64,000 bases of DNA from Flavobacterium sp. (GTDB lineage Bacteria; Bacteroidota; Bacteroidia; Flavobacteriales; Flavobacteriaceae): NCBI RefSeq assembly GCF_017985075.1, contig NZ_JAGNYF010000001.1, positions 90,724-154,723 on the forward strand. The letters run 5' to 3'. Below the pieces are notes generated by a model, which saw nothing but the letters and a program-made list of their open reading frames with translations, did no database searches and was not told the origin of the DNA. The number at the start of each line of letters is the position of its first letter. The first letter of the stretch is position 1. The position numbers and the translations under genes are program-made. Below, one piece after another: positions 44,345-52,408 of this stretch.

Positions 44345-45937
44345 TTATTTAAAATTGTTAAAATATAATGCGATATCCCAATTTGACATATCTCTTTGTT
44401 GAGGTGAAATAACACCTAAACGAAATCCTTTACTTGTTAATTCTACTCCGTAATGATTTAATCCATTAACGCTTTTAGATACTCCATTTCCAACAGGAAG
44501 TCCAACGCCTAAGATACTATGCCCATAAGCTTGACTAACCCATACAGAAGCAGAGATATTCATTTTCTTTAATATTGCATATCCCAAAAGACTTCTAGTA
44601 TCACAATCGCCTTTTAAGTTGTGTAAAAATTCATAAGGTGATTGTACGCCTCCAGGAATATTAGGTAAACAAGGTTTTTTATCTTGATGGTAAGTTACAA
44701 TAAAAGAATCTTCTTTATCTGAATGCATTACCTGTTCGCAACTATTTTGATGTACCAATACATAAGGGATTTCTTGAATAAAAGCAACTACCATTTCAGC
44801 GGTTTGAATTTGGTTTAACTTTTTATCCGTTGCTTTTTTAACCAAAACCTTTACTATAGAGTCGATTTTTTTATTATCAAATTCTTCAAGATTACTATAT
44901 AATTTATTAAAATAGGAAATTGGGTTTTTTGATGTTTTACTATATAGATTATCAACTTTACTATGATTTTTTTGAGTTTCAAAAAACGATTTTACAGTTG
45001 TAATATATTTTAACCCATACTTATTTGTAATGAAATCATACCAATTTATTTCTTTTTCAATTTCATAATCCGGGTCATCAAAGTTGGAATCATCCGTTTT
45101 TACTTGTTTTGGAGGACTTATTTTAATTGTACCATCTTTTTTTGGAATAGTGGGATCTATCAGCGAACCTTTATTTGAAAACAAGGTTGCTAAAAACATC
45201 AAAAATACAGCGCCAAAAATTAAATTAAATGCTGTTTTTAAAAATCTATTGGTTAAAAATCTTGATATTAACCAACCAATAGCTCCAAAAAGCGCAAAAT
45301 AGAAATATTGATGTAAAAATAACCAAAAGAAACTTAAAAGAAACAACCAAAAAAAGATACCAAAAATCTTAGATAACCAATTTCTAGAAACAGTTGGAAA
45401 TGTGGTTGAAATAGTACTTGGTGCTACATTTATTTTTTCAATAGAATTTACTACATCTTCTACAAATGTAGAAGTATATTCTATTGTAGCATTATCTTCA
45501 ATTTTTTCAGATCGATTTGTGCCAATTGTTAAAGTAGGTGTTACGATAGGTTTAATTACAGGTTGTTTAATCTTAAAATATATAGTACCAGTTAACTCAA
45601 TAAAATCTTTTTTTATGTAACCTTGGCCAGTACCATCCATTTTGAAATCTTTAACAATCACTTCATGTAATTCACCTTCAAAGAAATGTTCTTCAGTAAC
45701 AGGTATAAAGATATCTGGCGAATTTCTTCTCCAAAAATTTTTAGAATTTATTTGTTTATTATAATAAAAATCTCCAATTTTTTCTTTTTCAACATCATAT
45801 TCATTTATAGCTACAATATCTGTAATTTTAATATATGACCAATTAAAATTATAAAAGTTATGTTTCCCTAGACTAAGAACTAAATCTTTAGTATTAGAAA
45901 TACCAGTAAAATTACCTTTAAAACATTTGTAGTTCAT
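44345..45937 (-). CDS. Membrane protein with transglutaminase-like cysteine protease domain
   Basis: The 530-residue protein has an N-terminal strand-rich domain (about 1-130), three transmembrane helices (about 190-260) and a C-terminal transglutaminase-like domain (about 320-525). That domain shows the catalytic Cys445 in KGDCDTRSLLGY and His473 in QAYGHSILGV. This papain-like fold could cleave or crosslink proteins or peptides. The N-terminal domain resembles the start of the OmpA-like neighbour. It starts 7 bp after that gene in the minus operon. Confidence 0.72.
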   Translation of the reverse strand: MNYKCFKGNFTGISNTKDLVLSLGKHNFYNFNWSYIKITDIVAINEYDVEKEKIGDFYYNKQINSKNFWRRNSPDIFIPVTEEHFFEGELHEVIVKDFKMDGTGQGYIKKDFIELTGTIYFKIKQPVIKPIVTPTLTIGTNRSEKIEDNATIEYTSTFVEDVVNSIEKINVAPSTISTTFPTVSRNWLSKIFGIFFWLFLLSFFWLFLHQYFYFALFGAIGWLISRFLTNRFLKTAFNLIFGAVFLMFLATLFSNKGSLIDPTIPKKDGTIKISPPKQVKTDDSNFDDPDYEIEKEINWYDFITNKYGLKYITTVKSFFETQKNHSKVDNLYSKTSKNPISYFNKLYSNLEEFDNKKIDSIVKVLVKKATDKKLNQIQTAEMVVAFIQEIPYVLVHQNSCEQVMHSDKEDSFIVTYHQDKKPCLPNIPGGVQSPYEFLHNLKGDCDTRSLLGYAILKKMNISASVWVSQAYGHSILGVGLPVGNGVSKSVNGLNHYGVELTSKGFRLGVISPQQRDMSNWDIALYFNNFK

Positions 45938-45944
45938 ACTTCTA

Positions 45945-47264
45945 TTAATTTTTTCTAGTTCTTTTATTTGTCTCTTTTACTTTTTCAGTTTCAGAAAGTC
46001 GAAGTTCAACACGACGATTCATAGCTCTGCCTTCAGGTGTGTCATTTGAAGTTTTTGGTTCCGACTCGCCTTTACCAATTGCTTTGATTCTATTTCCATC
46101 AACTCCTCCTTTTATTAGGTACTGACGAACACTTTCTGCGCGTGCTTGTGAAAGTTGTTGATTAACCTGGTCATCACCTAAATTATCTGTATGTCCGATA
46201 ATTTCAGCTTTTACATCTTTATTTTCTAATAAGTGTTTTGTTAATTTATTTAATTCTTCTTTAGATGAATCCAATAACTTCGCTTTTGCTTGTTCAAATT
46301 GAACATTTGGCAAGCTTACTACACTTACTTTAGTCTTTGTAGTTTTATCTTCGTAAATGATAGTATCATTTTTGATAATGGTATCAATTTTAGCTTTATT
46401 CACTTCAATATAAACCGTATCATGAATTACTTTCGTATCAGTTATAGTTTGTTGTCTATTTTCATTACATTTTCCTAATAGTAAACACCATATTAACCAA
46501 AATAAAAATCCTAAGGCTAGTAAAAGGGATAAACATCCACATCCAAACTGAGAACAACCGCTACTGGTGCAACCAGTTGGTAACATTGAATTAAAACAAC
46601 CCGCATTTGTAGGTGCATCATTAATTAAATTCTTTTTAAAAACTTTAGAGGAAAAACTATTAATTAAGCTTTTTATTTTAGAGTTTATACCAAAAATTAA
46701 ATTGACCAAAGGTTGGAAAATAGTCACTAACCATTTCATGCAGCCACTATTTTCTGATAAATTTATTTCAGAATCATTAAGCTTATTTAGGAAACTGTCT
46801 GGTTTTTTAATAATTTCATTATTATTTTCATCAAATTGTTTTATTACTTTGCAATACGCTATCCCACTTATTTTTCCATGTTGATTCCCTGGTTGTGTGG
46901 ATAAAAAGTTTTGTCCTTTTAAATTATTATTATTTAAAGTTGCTTCAAAATCACTAATAAATAAATTTTCATTTTCGTCTTTTAGGATTAATAAGATTTC
47001 AGATGCGAAATATCGAGCATCTTTTTCCGTTTTAGATTTAAAAAAGCATTCTATAGGATATAATTCTCCAAGTTGATGAATAAATGAGGCTGAATCAGGA
47101 AGTTCAGAAATAGGAAAAATTGCTGCCTTTTCCACTTCAGTTAATCTAAATCGCTCTTCTAATTTAATTCTAGAAAACTTATAAGTAGAACTAAGTGATT
47201 GTTTATCTGCATCAACGAATTGACACTCTAAATGTCCCTTGTATATGGTAATTTCTTCTCTCAA
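45945..47264 (-). CDS. Transmembrane protein with C-terminal OmpA domain
   Basis: The 439-residue protein has a soluble N-terminal domain (about 1-165), one transmembrane helix (CGCLSLLLALGFLFWLIWCL, about 245-264) and a C-terminal OmpA/MotB peptidoglycan-binding domain. The last contains AEIIGHTDNLGDDQVN, LSQARAESVRQYL and MNRRVELRL. It probably links the inner membrane to the cell wall. The N-terminal part seems related to that of the transglutaminase protein. The gene is 1 bp from the next upstream gene. Confidence 0.82.
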   Translation of the reverse strand: MREEITIYKGHLECQFVDADKQSLSSTYKFSRIKLEERFRLTEVEKAAIFPISELPDSASFIHQLGELYPIECFFKSKTEKDARYFASEILLILKDENENLFISDFEATLNNNNLKGQNFLSTQPGNQHGKISGIAYCKVIKQFDENNNEIIKKPDSFLNKLNDSEINLSENSGCMKWLVTIFQPLVNLIFGINSKIKSLINSFSSKVFKKNLINDAPTNAGCFNSMLPTGCTSSGCSQFGCGCLSLLLALGFLFWLIWCLLLGKCNENRQQTITDTKVIHDTVYIEVNKAKIDTIIKNDTIIYEDKTTKTKVSVVSLPNVQFEQAKAKLLDSSKEELNKLTKHLLENKDVKAEIIGHTDNLGDDQVNQQLSQARAESVRQYLIKGGVDGNRIKAIGKGESEPKTSNDTPEGRAMNRRVELRLSETEKVKETNKRTRKN

Positions 47265-47265
47265 T

Positions 47266-48423
47266 TTATTTGGTGCTAAAACTATTAATAAATTCTATCG
47301 ATGATAGTTTTTTTGAAGGGGTTTTATATTCTTTCATTTTAGAATTGAAAGGAGGGTCAGTGTAATAAGAATTAGTAATTAATGACTCATAATAATTTAC
47401 TGTTGTAATGCCAAAAAAGTTGGAATTGTATTTTTTTTGCAGTGTTTTTTTTATTTGTATTTCATTTGTTTTATAATCCTCTAAAGCCAATTCGTAATAA
47501 TATTTGTTTGCTAAAATATAATAATTATTTGTAGGATGAAGTAACTTGTACTTTTGAACATGACTTAAAATAAATAAAAAACTAACCAAAATAAGAGCAA
47601 ACCAAAAAATAGGTTTATTTTCAATAAATCTGTATGAATATATAATGAAATTTTTGTTGGCTATATTTTTTTCATATTGAAAAATAACATTTTGTTTTTC
47701 TTCATCCCATTCTGCTACTAGTTGCTTTTGTAGTAACAACTCCTCTTTTAGCTCAGCAGTATAAAGTGCATTTTGGTTCAAAGCATTTTTCTGTTTCAAT
47801 TTATTAATTTTCAAATCTAACGAATTGCTTTTACTAGTAAAATTAGCATTCTGATTTTCCTTAAATCTTGCAATTAATTGAATTCTTTTCTCATTATTAA
47901 TTTTATCTATTGCATCCTGATTTATAAAACAAGCAAATGGCAATACAATAAATAATATTAAGATTCCATTTATTAGCATGCGTATAAATAATTCAAAAGA
48001 AAAAAAATGGAACACTTTAAATAATGCATTCTTAACATTAGTAAGAAATGTTGATGAAGTGTTTAATGCTAAATCTGAATTTTCAGTTGGGGTACTAATT
48101 AAATTTTGTTTATCAGTGATATTAGTTTCTATTACTGGTTCATAATAAATTGGATTTTGAATAGTAAATATTGAAAATCGAAAAATATTAATTAGTATGA
48201 GTGAAAACAATGTCCCAACGACAATTGCCATGATTAAATTATTTAACAATAACATAAAAAACTCATACATCCCTAAAAATGTAATAACAGAAAGTATTAG
48301 AATAAATATTGTTACTCTATAAAATTTTTGTTTTTCTAAAGTGTCAATTTTATTCCAAATAAATTCTTCAATGCCAAAAAAAGCAAAAGTGAAATAATTT
48401 AATATTTTGGTTACATCAAGCAT
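47266..48423 (-). CDS. DUF4407-like membrane protein with coiled coil
   Basis: The 385-residue protein has two or three N-terminal transmembrane helices, one at about 143-165, a long coiled coil (about 170-250) and a helix at about 262-282. This is the layout of DUF4407 proteins, including the one encoded just upstream, although residue identity is low. I infer a diverged paralogue forming a pair with it. It lies 21 bp from the DUF4407 gene. Confidence 0.6.
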   Translation of the reverse strand: MLDVTKILNYFTFAFFGIEEFIWNKIDTLEKQKFYRVTIFILILSVITFLGMYEFFMLLLNNLIMAIVVGTLFSLILINIFRFSIFTIQNPIYYEPVIETNITDKQNLISTPTENSDLALNTSSTFLTNVKNALFKVFHFFSFELFIRMLINGILILFIVLPFACFINQDAIDKINNEKRIQLIARFKENQNANFTSKSNSLDLKINKLKQKNALNQNALYTAELKEELLLQKQLVAEWDEEKQNVIFQYEKNIANKNFIIYSYRFIENKPIFWFALILVSFLFILSHVQKYKLLHPTNNYYILANKYYYELALEDYKTNEIQIKKTLQKKYNSNFFGITTVNYYESLITNSYYTDPPFNSKMKEYKTPSKKLSSIEFINSFSTK

Positions 48424-48444
48424 TATTTTTAATAGTAATAAAAA

Positions 48445-49713
48445 TTATTTTTCTTGATTTAAGAATGCATCCGGATTATCATTAATCTCTTCCATTTTTT
48501 TCTCGCCCCATTTACTTACAATTTGAGAAGTAATTTTTTTCTGTTCTTCTAGTTTAGCTTCTCTTTCGTGTTTTGCTAATTCAACATCAGCATAACGATA
48601 TTTTTCCATATGAATTAAACCATTACGTCCTTCATATAATTTGTCCTCTTTAAAAACACCATTTTCTGTTTGAATTTTATGATTAAAATTTTCAACCATA
48701 TAATCATATGGCCCCTTTGACATCATCATTTTGAAGAAAATAGGTCCCATTTCGATGCAAAGAAGAATAGCGGTAATTGCTAAACCTAACCAAAATCCAA
48801 TCTCATGACTAATGTCTAATCTTGCTAATAAACCATCAAGCTTTCTAGCTTTCTCTTTGTTTTTTACATTTAATTCATAATTTTGATCTTTTAGTAGTTG
48901 AGCACGATCTGATTTTAATGAACTTAATTGAAATTTATTTTTTTTATCAAACTCAATAATACTTTTCTTTTTATCATCCCATATAATCTTTAGTCGTTTT
49001 GCGATTGGTCCGTCTCCAATTTTTCCGCCTGAACGGCCTTCCATTTGGTCAGTGTACTTTTTGTCAGCATTTCTTTCAATTTCAACTAATGAACTTCTTT
49101 CTTTTTCTATTTTGTTTAGTTCATTATCTAAAAATGATATTTGCTTTTCATATTTTGCACGAGTTAGTAAGTCATACTGTTCTCTCTTTTTTTGTTGCTT
49201 AATTCCTAATTCCACATCAATTTCAGATTTTAGCATTAATATTTCAAGGGGTTTTGAAATGGAAAACCCTAAAACAAGAGCTATTAGAATTCTTGGAATA
49301 GCTTGTGCAAATTCAGGTCCTGTTATTTTGTCTGTTCCATCACCTTTTCCAGTACTTGAAACAATAAAACGGTCTAAATTAAATATTAAAATTCCCCAAA
49401 TTACGGCAAAAATTGAACTAATAATCCAAAAATTCTCCTGTATTCCAGTAAGTTTTGTATGGGTTTCTCCATCTAATGTTTTTGGACCGAACATAGTATC
49501 AACAGCAATAAATCCTGAAACTCCAGCTAAAAGTCCTGTAAAAAAAACAATAGCTCCAATACCTGCATATTTTACTCTATCTTGTTTTGGTGATTGTTTT
49601 AAGAAAAATTCATCTGCTCCAGCACACCACCATAAAAATTTAGTAATTCTTGATGGATTACTATTGATATTCATGTATTCATTGGTATCCATAATATTTT
49701 GATTGGTATTCAT
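48445..49713 (-). CDS. DUF4407 membrane protein
   Basis: The 422-residue protein has the DUF4407 start (RITKFLWWCAGADEFFLKQ). Transmembrane helices lie at about 45-65, 92-112 and 140-158. A long Lys/Glu-rich coiled coil spans about 170-290 and a further helix about 300-320. The C-terminal part is cytoplasmic. DUF4407 proteins are common in Bacteroidota and occur beside OmpA-like and MoxR/vWA genes, but their function is not known. The coiled coil may span the periplasm or form a scaffold. Confidence 0.88.
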   Translation of the reverse strand: MNTNQNIMDTNEYMNINSNPSRITKFLWWCAGADEFFLKQSPKQDRVKYAGIGAIVFFTGLLAGVSGFIAVDTMFGPKTLDGETHTKLTGIQENFWIISSIFAVIWGILIFNLDRFIVSSTGKGDGTDKITGPEFAQAIPRILIALVLGFSISKPLEILMLKSEIDVELGIKQQKKREQYDLLTRAKYEKQISFLDNELNKIEKERSSLVEIERNADKKYTDQMEGRSGGKIGDGPIAKRLKIIWDDKKKSIIEFDKKNKFQLSSLKSDRAQLLKDQNYELNVKNKEKARKLDGLLARLDISHEIGFWLGLAITAILLCIEMGPIFFKMMMSKGPYDYMVENFNHKIQTENGVFKEDKLYEGRNGLIHMEKYRYADVELAKHEREAKLEEQKKITSQIVSKWGEKKMEEINDNPDAFLNQEK

Positions 49714-49734
49714 ATAATTATATTTTAATTATGA

Positions 49735-50376
49735 TTAATAGTATTTTAATAATTCTTTAGTATTTATACTGCAAATTGGTTGTTTAATTTTGGCATCTAT
49801 TTGTAAATTATTTATCTCAGTAATATTTAATTTAATGTACAAAGGTCTAATAGCCTCTAATGTTTGGTTGTCAATTTTTACTTTGTCAGGAACTATTACA
49901 ACTTTAGGTGATTCAATTCTATCTTCGATAACATCCACATTATTTATGTTTAATTTCAATTTTTTGACTTTAATTCCTAAACCAAAACCTATGAAAAGGA
50001 ATCCAGGATGTTGGTAGTTTGCTGAGGTTTGAAGTGTCGAATTGTTTTTTTTTATTTTAATTTGATTGTCCCAAATACTATTTCTTTTTCGATTATATTT
50101 ATAGGCAGTGCCAGGATATTCAAAAGTTGTAGCTAAAATAGATTTGTTTTTAAATCCAGGAAAACTTTTAAGGATTAAAAAATTATAAAAATAAATAAAA
50201 GGTGCAGTATAAAAGGTTCCAGTAAGAAATTTATGAAGCCATAATTTTGTATGAGTTTCCTTATACCTAACTATTGTAAACAAACAGTAAGGCATGTGAA
50301 ATTTAATTTGCAAATCCTGTCCATGAATTAAATATTCATAGTTTTCGGAATTGTTAATTTCAAATTTTATACTCAT
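49735..50376 (-). CDS. Hypothetical beta-rich protein
   Basis: This 213-residue protein has no signal peptide, a short hydrophobic stretch around residues 50-70 (FYTAPFIYFYNFLILK) and mostly beta-strand segments. No family is recognised. It lies 21 bp before the DUF4407 gene and belongs to the minus operon. Confidence 0.5.
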   Translation of the reverse strand: MSIKFEINNSENYEYLIHGQDLQIKFHMPYCLFTIVRYKETHTKLWLHKFLTGTFYTAPFIYFYNFLILKSFPGFKNKSILATTFEYPGTAYKYNRKRNSIWDNQIKIKKNNSTLQTSANYQHPGFLFIGFGLGIKVKKLKLNINNVDVIEDRIESPKVVIVPDKVKIDNQTLEAIRPLYIKLNITEINNLQIDAKIKQPICSINTKELLKYY

Positions 50377-50427
50377 AATTATAACATAATGTCCGTAAAT
50401 ATATTAAAATTTATTAAAAATAAAATA

Positions 50428-50853
50428 TTATTTTGCAATATAAACATCCAAAGTTGCTTCACCAGCTTCGATTTCTAATTGGTCTTTTGCATCAGGATTA
50501 ACCTTGTACCAAATGGTTCCTGGTAGCGGTATGAAATCTTTTTTAAGTGCGTCAGCGTACAAAGTTTTAAAAACAACCACACCCGCACTTGGGTCTCCAT
50601 CACCTAAATCCACATTTCGTTTATCTGGTTTGGTAATGGTGCCTTGAAGAATGTATATGGGTTGCCCACTTTGATGGTATTCGTTTTTATTTGCATAACA
50701 TAATAAGGTAATTTTAGTTTTATGTACAATTGAGGTATAAAACCACCCGTATTCATAAAAATGACTGATTTTGTAATCTAAATCATTTTGAGTTTGGCCA
50801 TGATTATTTAAGGTAAATAGCATAAAGAAAAGGATGCCTAGGATTTTTTTCAT
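50428..50853 (-). CDS. Secreted hypothetical protein
   Basis: A signal peptide (ending NNHGQ, about residue 19) marks this 141-residue protein as exported. The mature protein is rich in strands and Asp. It starts 52 bp after an interrupted small membrane gene and precedes the next gene by 51 bp. No family is recognised. Its position suggests a periplasmic partner of the DUF4407/OmpA assembly. Confidence 0.6.
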   Translation of the reverse strand: MKKILGILFFMLFTLNNHGQTQNDLDYKISHFYEYGWFYTSIVHKTKITLLCYANKNEYHQSGQPIYILQGTITKPDKRNVDLGDGDPSAGVVVFKTLYADALKKDFIPLPGTIWYKVNPDAKDQLEIEAGEATLDVYIAK

Positions 50854-50905
50854 TTTATTTAGTAGTTAGATTAATTTAATTTTTTAAATTATTATGTACA
50901 ATAAA

Positions 50906-51109
50906 TCAATTATCATATTTATAAAAATAGGATACAATTACTGTAACCATTACAAGAGGCCAACACATTGTACATCCCCAAATTTATAATAATGTTAAAC
51001 GAGCAGTAGTTTTAGTTCGGTAACAAATAAAATCTAATAATGCTGCAATTACAATACCTATTGATAAGTAGGGAATTGAAAAAATTGTATTTATAATACT
51101 TACTATCAT
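50906..51109 (-). pseudogene. Small two-helix membrane protein interrupted by an in-frame stop
   Basis: From ATG 51109 the minus strand encodes 41 residues with a hydrophobic helix, ending in TAA (50986-50984). The same frame continues with a second hydrophobic segment containing CTMCWPLVMVTVIVSY and a natural stop at 50906-50908. Without the TAA it would be a 67-residue protein with two helices, like the small protein at 54999-55190. Its promoter carries the regulon palindrome. The stop may be a point mutation, or the first 41 residues may suffice. Confidence 0.6.
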
Positions 51110-51163
51110 AATATTTTATTATTTAATTAAAAACTAAAAATCATTTTTGATTCAATTGTAAAA

Positions 51164-51196
51164 CAAATTTAATTACTAAATAGACAAAATATGTCT
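51164..51196 (-). promoter_or_regulatory. Palindrome-controlled promoter (site a)
   Basis: AGACAAAATATGTCT (51182-51196) is a palindrome. On the minus strand it is followed after exactly 10 bp by TAAATTTG (51164-51171), a -7 box. This promoter reads into the small interrupted gene and, with no other promoter seen before 50853, perhaps the whole minus operon. Confidence 0.7.
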
Positions 51197-51299
51197 AGCT
51201 ATTATTTTTTATAGTAACTCATTAATTTAAAACAATGAATAAGTTTAATATTTAACATCATAAATTATTCTGAGTTAAAAACTCTTATTATGCTTTTAT

Positions 51300-51378
51300 A
51301 TTTAACGGTTTGCGTGTAGGCGATAATGCCTTGTGTTACGCCTGCGGTAAGTCAATATTGCTTACACGCTGTTAGTGG
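51300..51378. repeat. attC-like imperfect palindrome
   Basis: Read from the adjacent gene (minus strand), the element begins CACTAAC-like and ends GTTAAAT, a perfect match to the attC end consensus GTTRRRY. Inner arms GCGTGTA and TACACGC pair, with asymmetric spacers as in attC sites. It lies 18 bp downstream of the stop of the PD-(D/E)XK gene, the expected place for a cassette. The start matches the consensus only partly and no integron integrase is present. Confidence 0.45.
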
Positions 51379-51396
51379 TTAGGCCTTGGTTTCATT

Positions 51397-51972
51397 TCAG
51401 ATTTCAAGCACATAATATTTCCATGTTGTATTATGAACATCCACATAGTTATTCCAAATTCCTTGATATTGATTATTAAGTTGTATCCCACCTTTTTTAT
51501 GTAAAAAATTTGGCAAATGTGCTACTTCAATAGTTTGGATATTTACATGTTGTCCATTAAATAATTGATAGATACCTGCATTAGCTTGTGGTGCTTGCCA
51601 AAAAGCTTGGCGCTCCGTTAACAAAATAGCATAACAACCATCTAAATGATTTTGTCTCAACTGCTCAAGAAATTTTACATCTTGAATAGCACGGTACATT
51701 TCATTTGGCGTACCACAATCATCTTTTGGCATCTTTAATTCAATCACATAACGCTGACCATCTTGTGTCGTTATATAAATATCAATTTCTTTTTTTATTA
51801 AATCAGGTAATGGGTTAAATATTCTCGGGGTTGGGTATTCAAGTCTGACAATTAAGTCAGGAAAATTACTTCTCAAAAAAATTGCAAGTTCATGCTGTAG
51901 TCCGAACTCACTATAAAGCTCAATTGGCGTTTGTTGAATTGTATCGAAAAATCTATTTATTTTATCTAACAT
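51397..51972 (-). CDS. PD-(D/E)XK nuclease-like protein
   Basis: The 191-residue protein has a core pattern of Asp64 in KKEIDIYI and Glu78-Leu-Lys80 in RYVIELKMP. This fits the D...ExK active site of PD-(D/E)XK nucleases. An upstream Glu (ELAIFLR) may complete it. Such proteins are common in defence regions. The gene follows the next upstream gene by 6 bp and an attC-like element follows it. It could be a cargo cassette. Confidence 0.65.
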   Translation of the reverse strand: MLDKINRFFDTIQQTPIELYSEFGLQHELAIFLRSNFPDLIVRLEYPTPRIFNPLPDLIKKEIDIYITTQDGQRYVIELKMPKDDCGTPNEMYRAIQDVKFLEQLRQNHLDGCYAILLTERQAFWQAPQANAGIYQLFNGQHVNIQTIEVAHLPNFLHKKGGIQLNNQYQGIWNNYVDVHNTTWKYYVLEI

Positions 51973-51978
51973 AATGTT

Positions 51979-52326
51979 TTACATTTTCGTTTTTAGGCTT
52001 ATCACTAACTCATTAATATATTTTACAAATTCTGAAATATTCTTTGGATAATAAACTCCTAAAATATTAGAATCATAAACAATATCTATAACAGGTGTTC
52101 CGTCGTCATCACCTCTGACTATAATTTCATAATTGCTCACATTTATTTTCATTTGGGTTAACCAAAAAACTTCATCTGAACTTCCTTCTTCACAATCAAG
52201 CTCAACTTCAGATGTGTTTTCGAATTTATTAGAAACAATTTCTAAAAATTCAATTTCCATTTCATCTAATTCTGGTTCAGTGAATTCAAATTTGTTTTTT
52301 TCATAAAAATCGTTTAATGCACTCAT
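51979..52326 (-). CDS. Small acidic hypothetical protein
   Basis: A longer frame (to 52419) exists, but ATG 52326 (MSALNDFYEKN) is preferred because the extra N-terminus overlaps the DUF2779 gene end and looks non-coding. The product (115 residues) is acidic with a WLTQMKINVSNYEIIVRGDD segment. No family is recognised. It lies 82 bp after the DUF2779 gene and 6 bp before the nuclease-like gene, with no separate promoter seen, so it belongs to that operon. Confidence 0.55.
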   Translation of the reverse strand: MSALNDFYEKNKFEFTEPELDEMEIEFLEIVSNKFENTSEVELDCEEGSSDEVFWLTQMKINVSNYEIIVRGDDDGTPVIDIVYDSNILGVYYPKNISEFVKYINELVISLKTKM

Positions 52327-52408
52327 AATGTTATTTTGTTTAATTATATTGAAACTCTTTTTTGTGTTTTTGCTTACTTCATTAATATTTATAAAAATAG
52401 TAAAAATT

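Noticed and set aside
49052-49702. A 216-residue plus-strand frame opposite the DUF4407 gene
   Set aside because: It is antisense to a clear DUF4407 protein with its own conserved motifs and lacks any recognisable domain.
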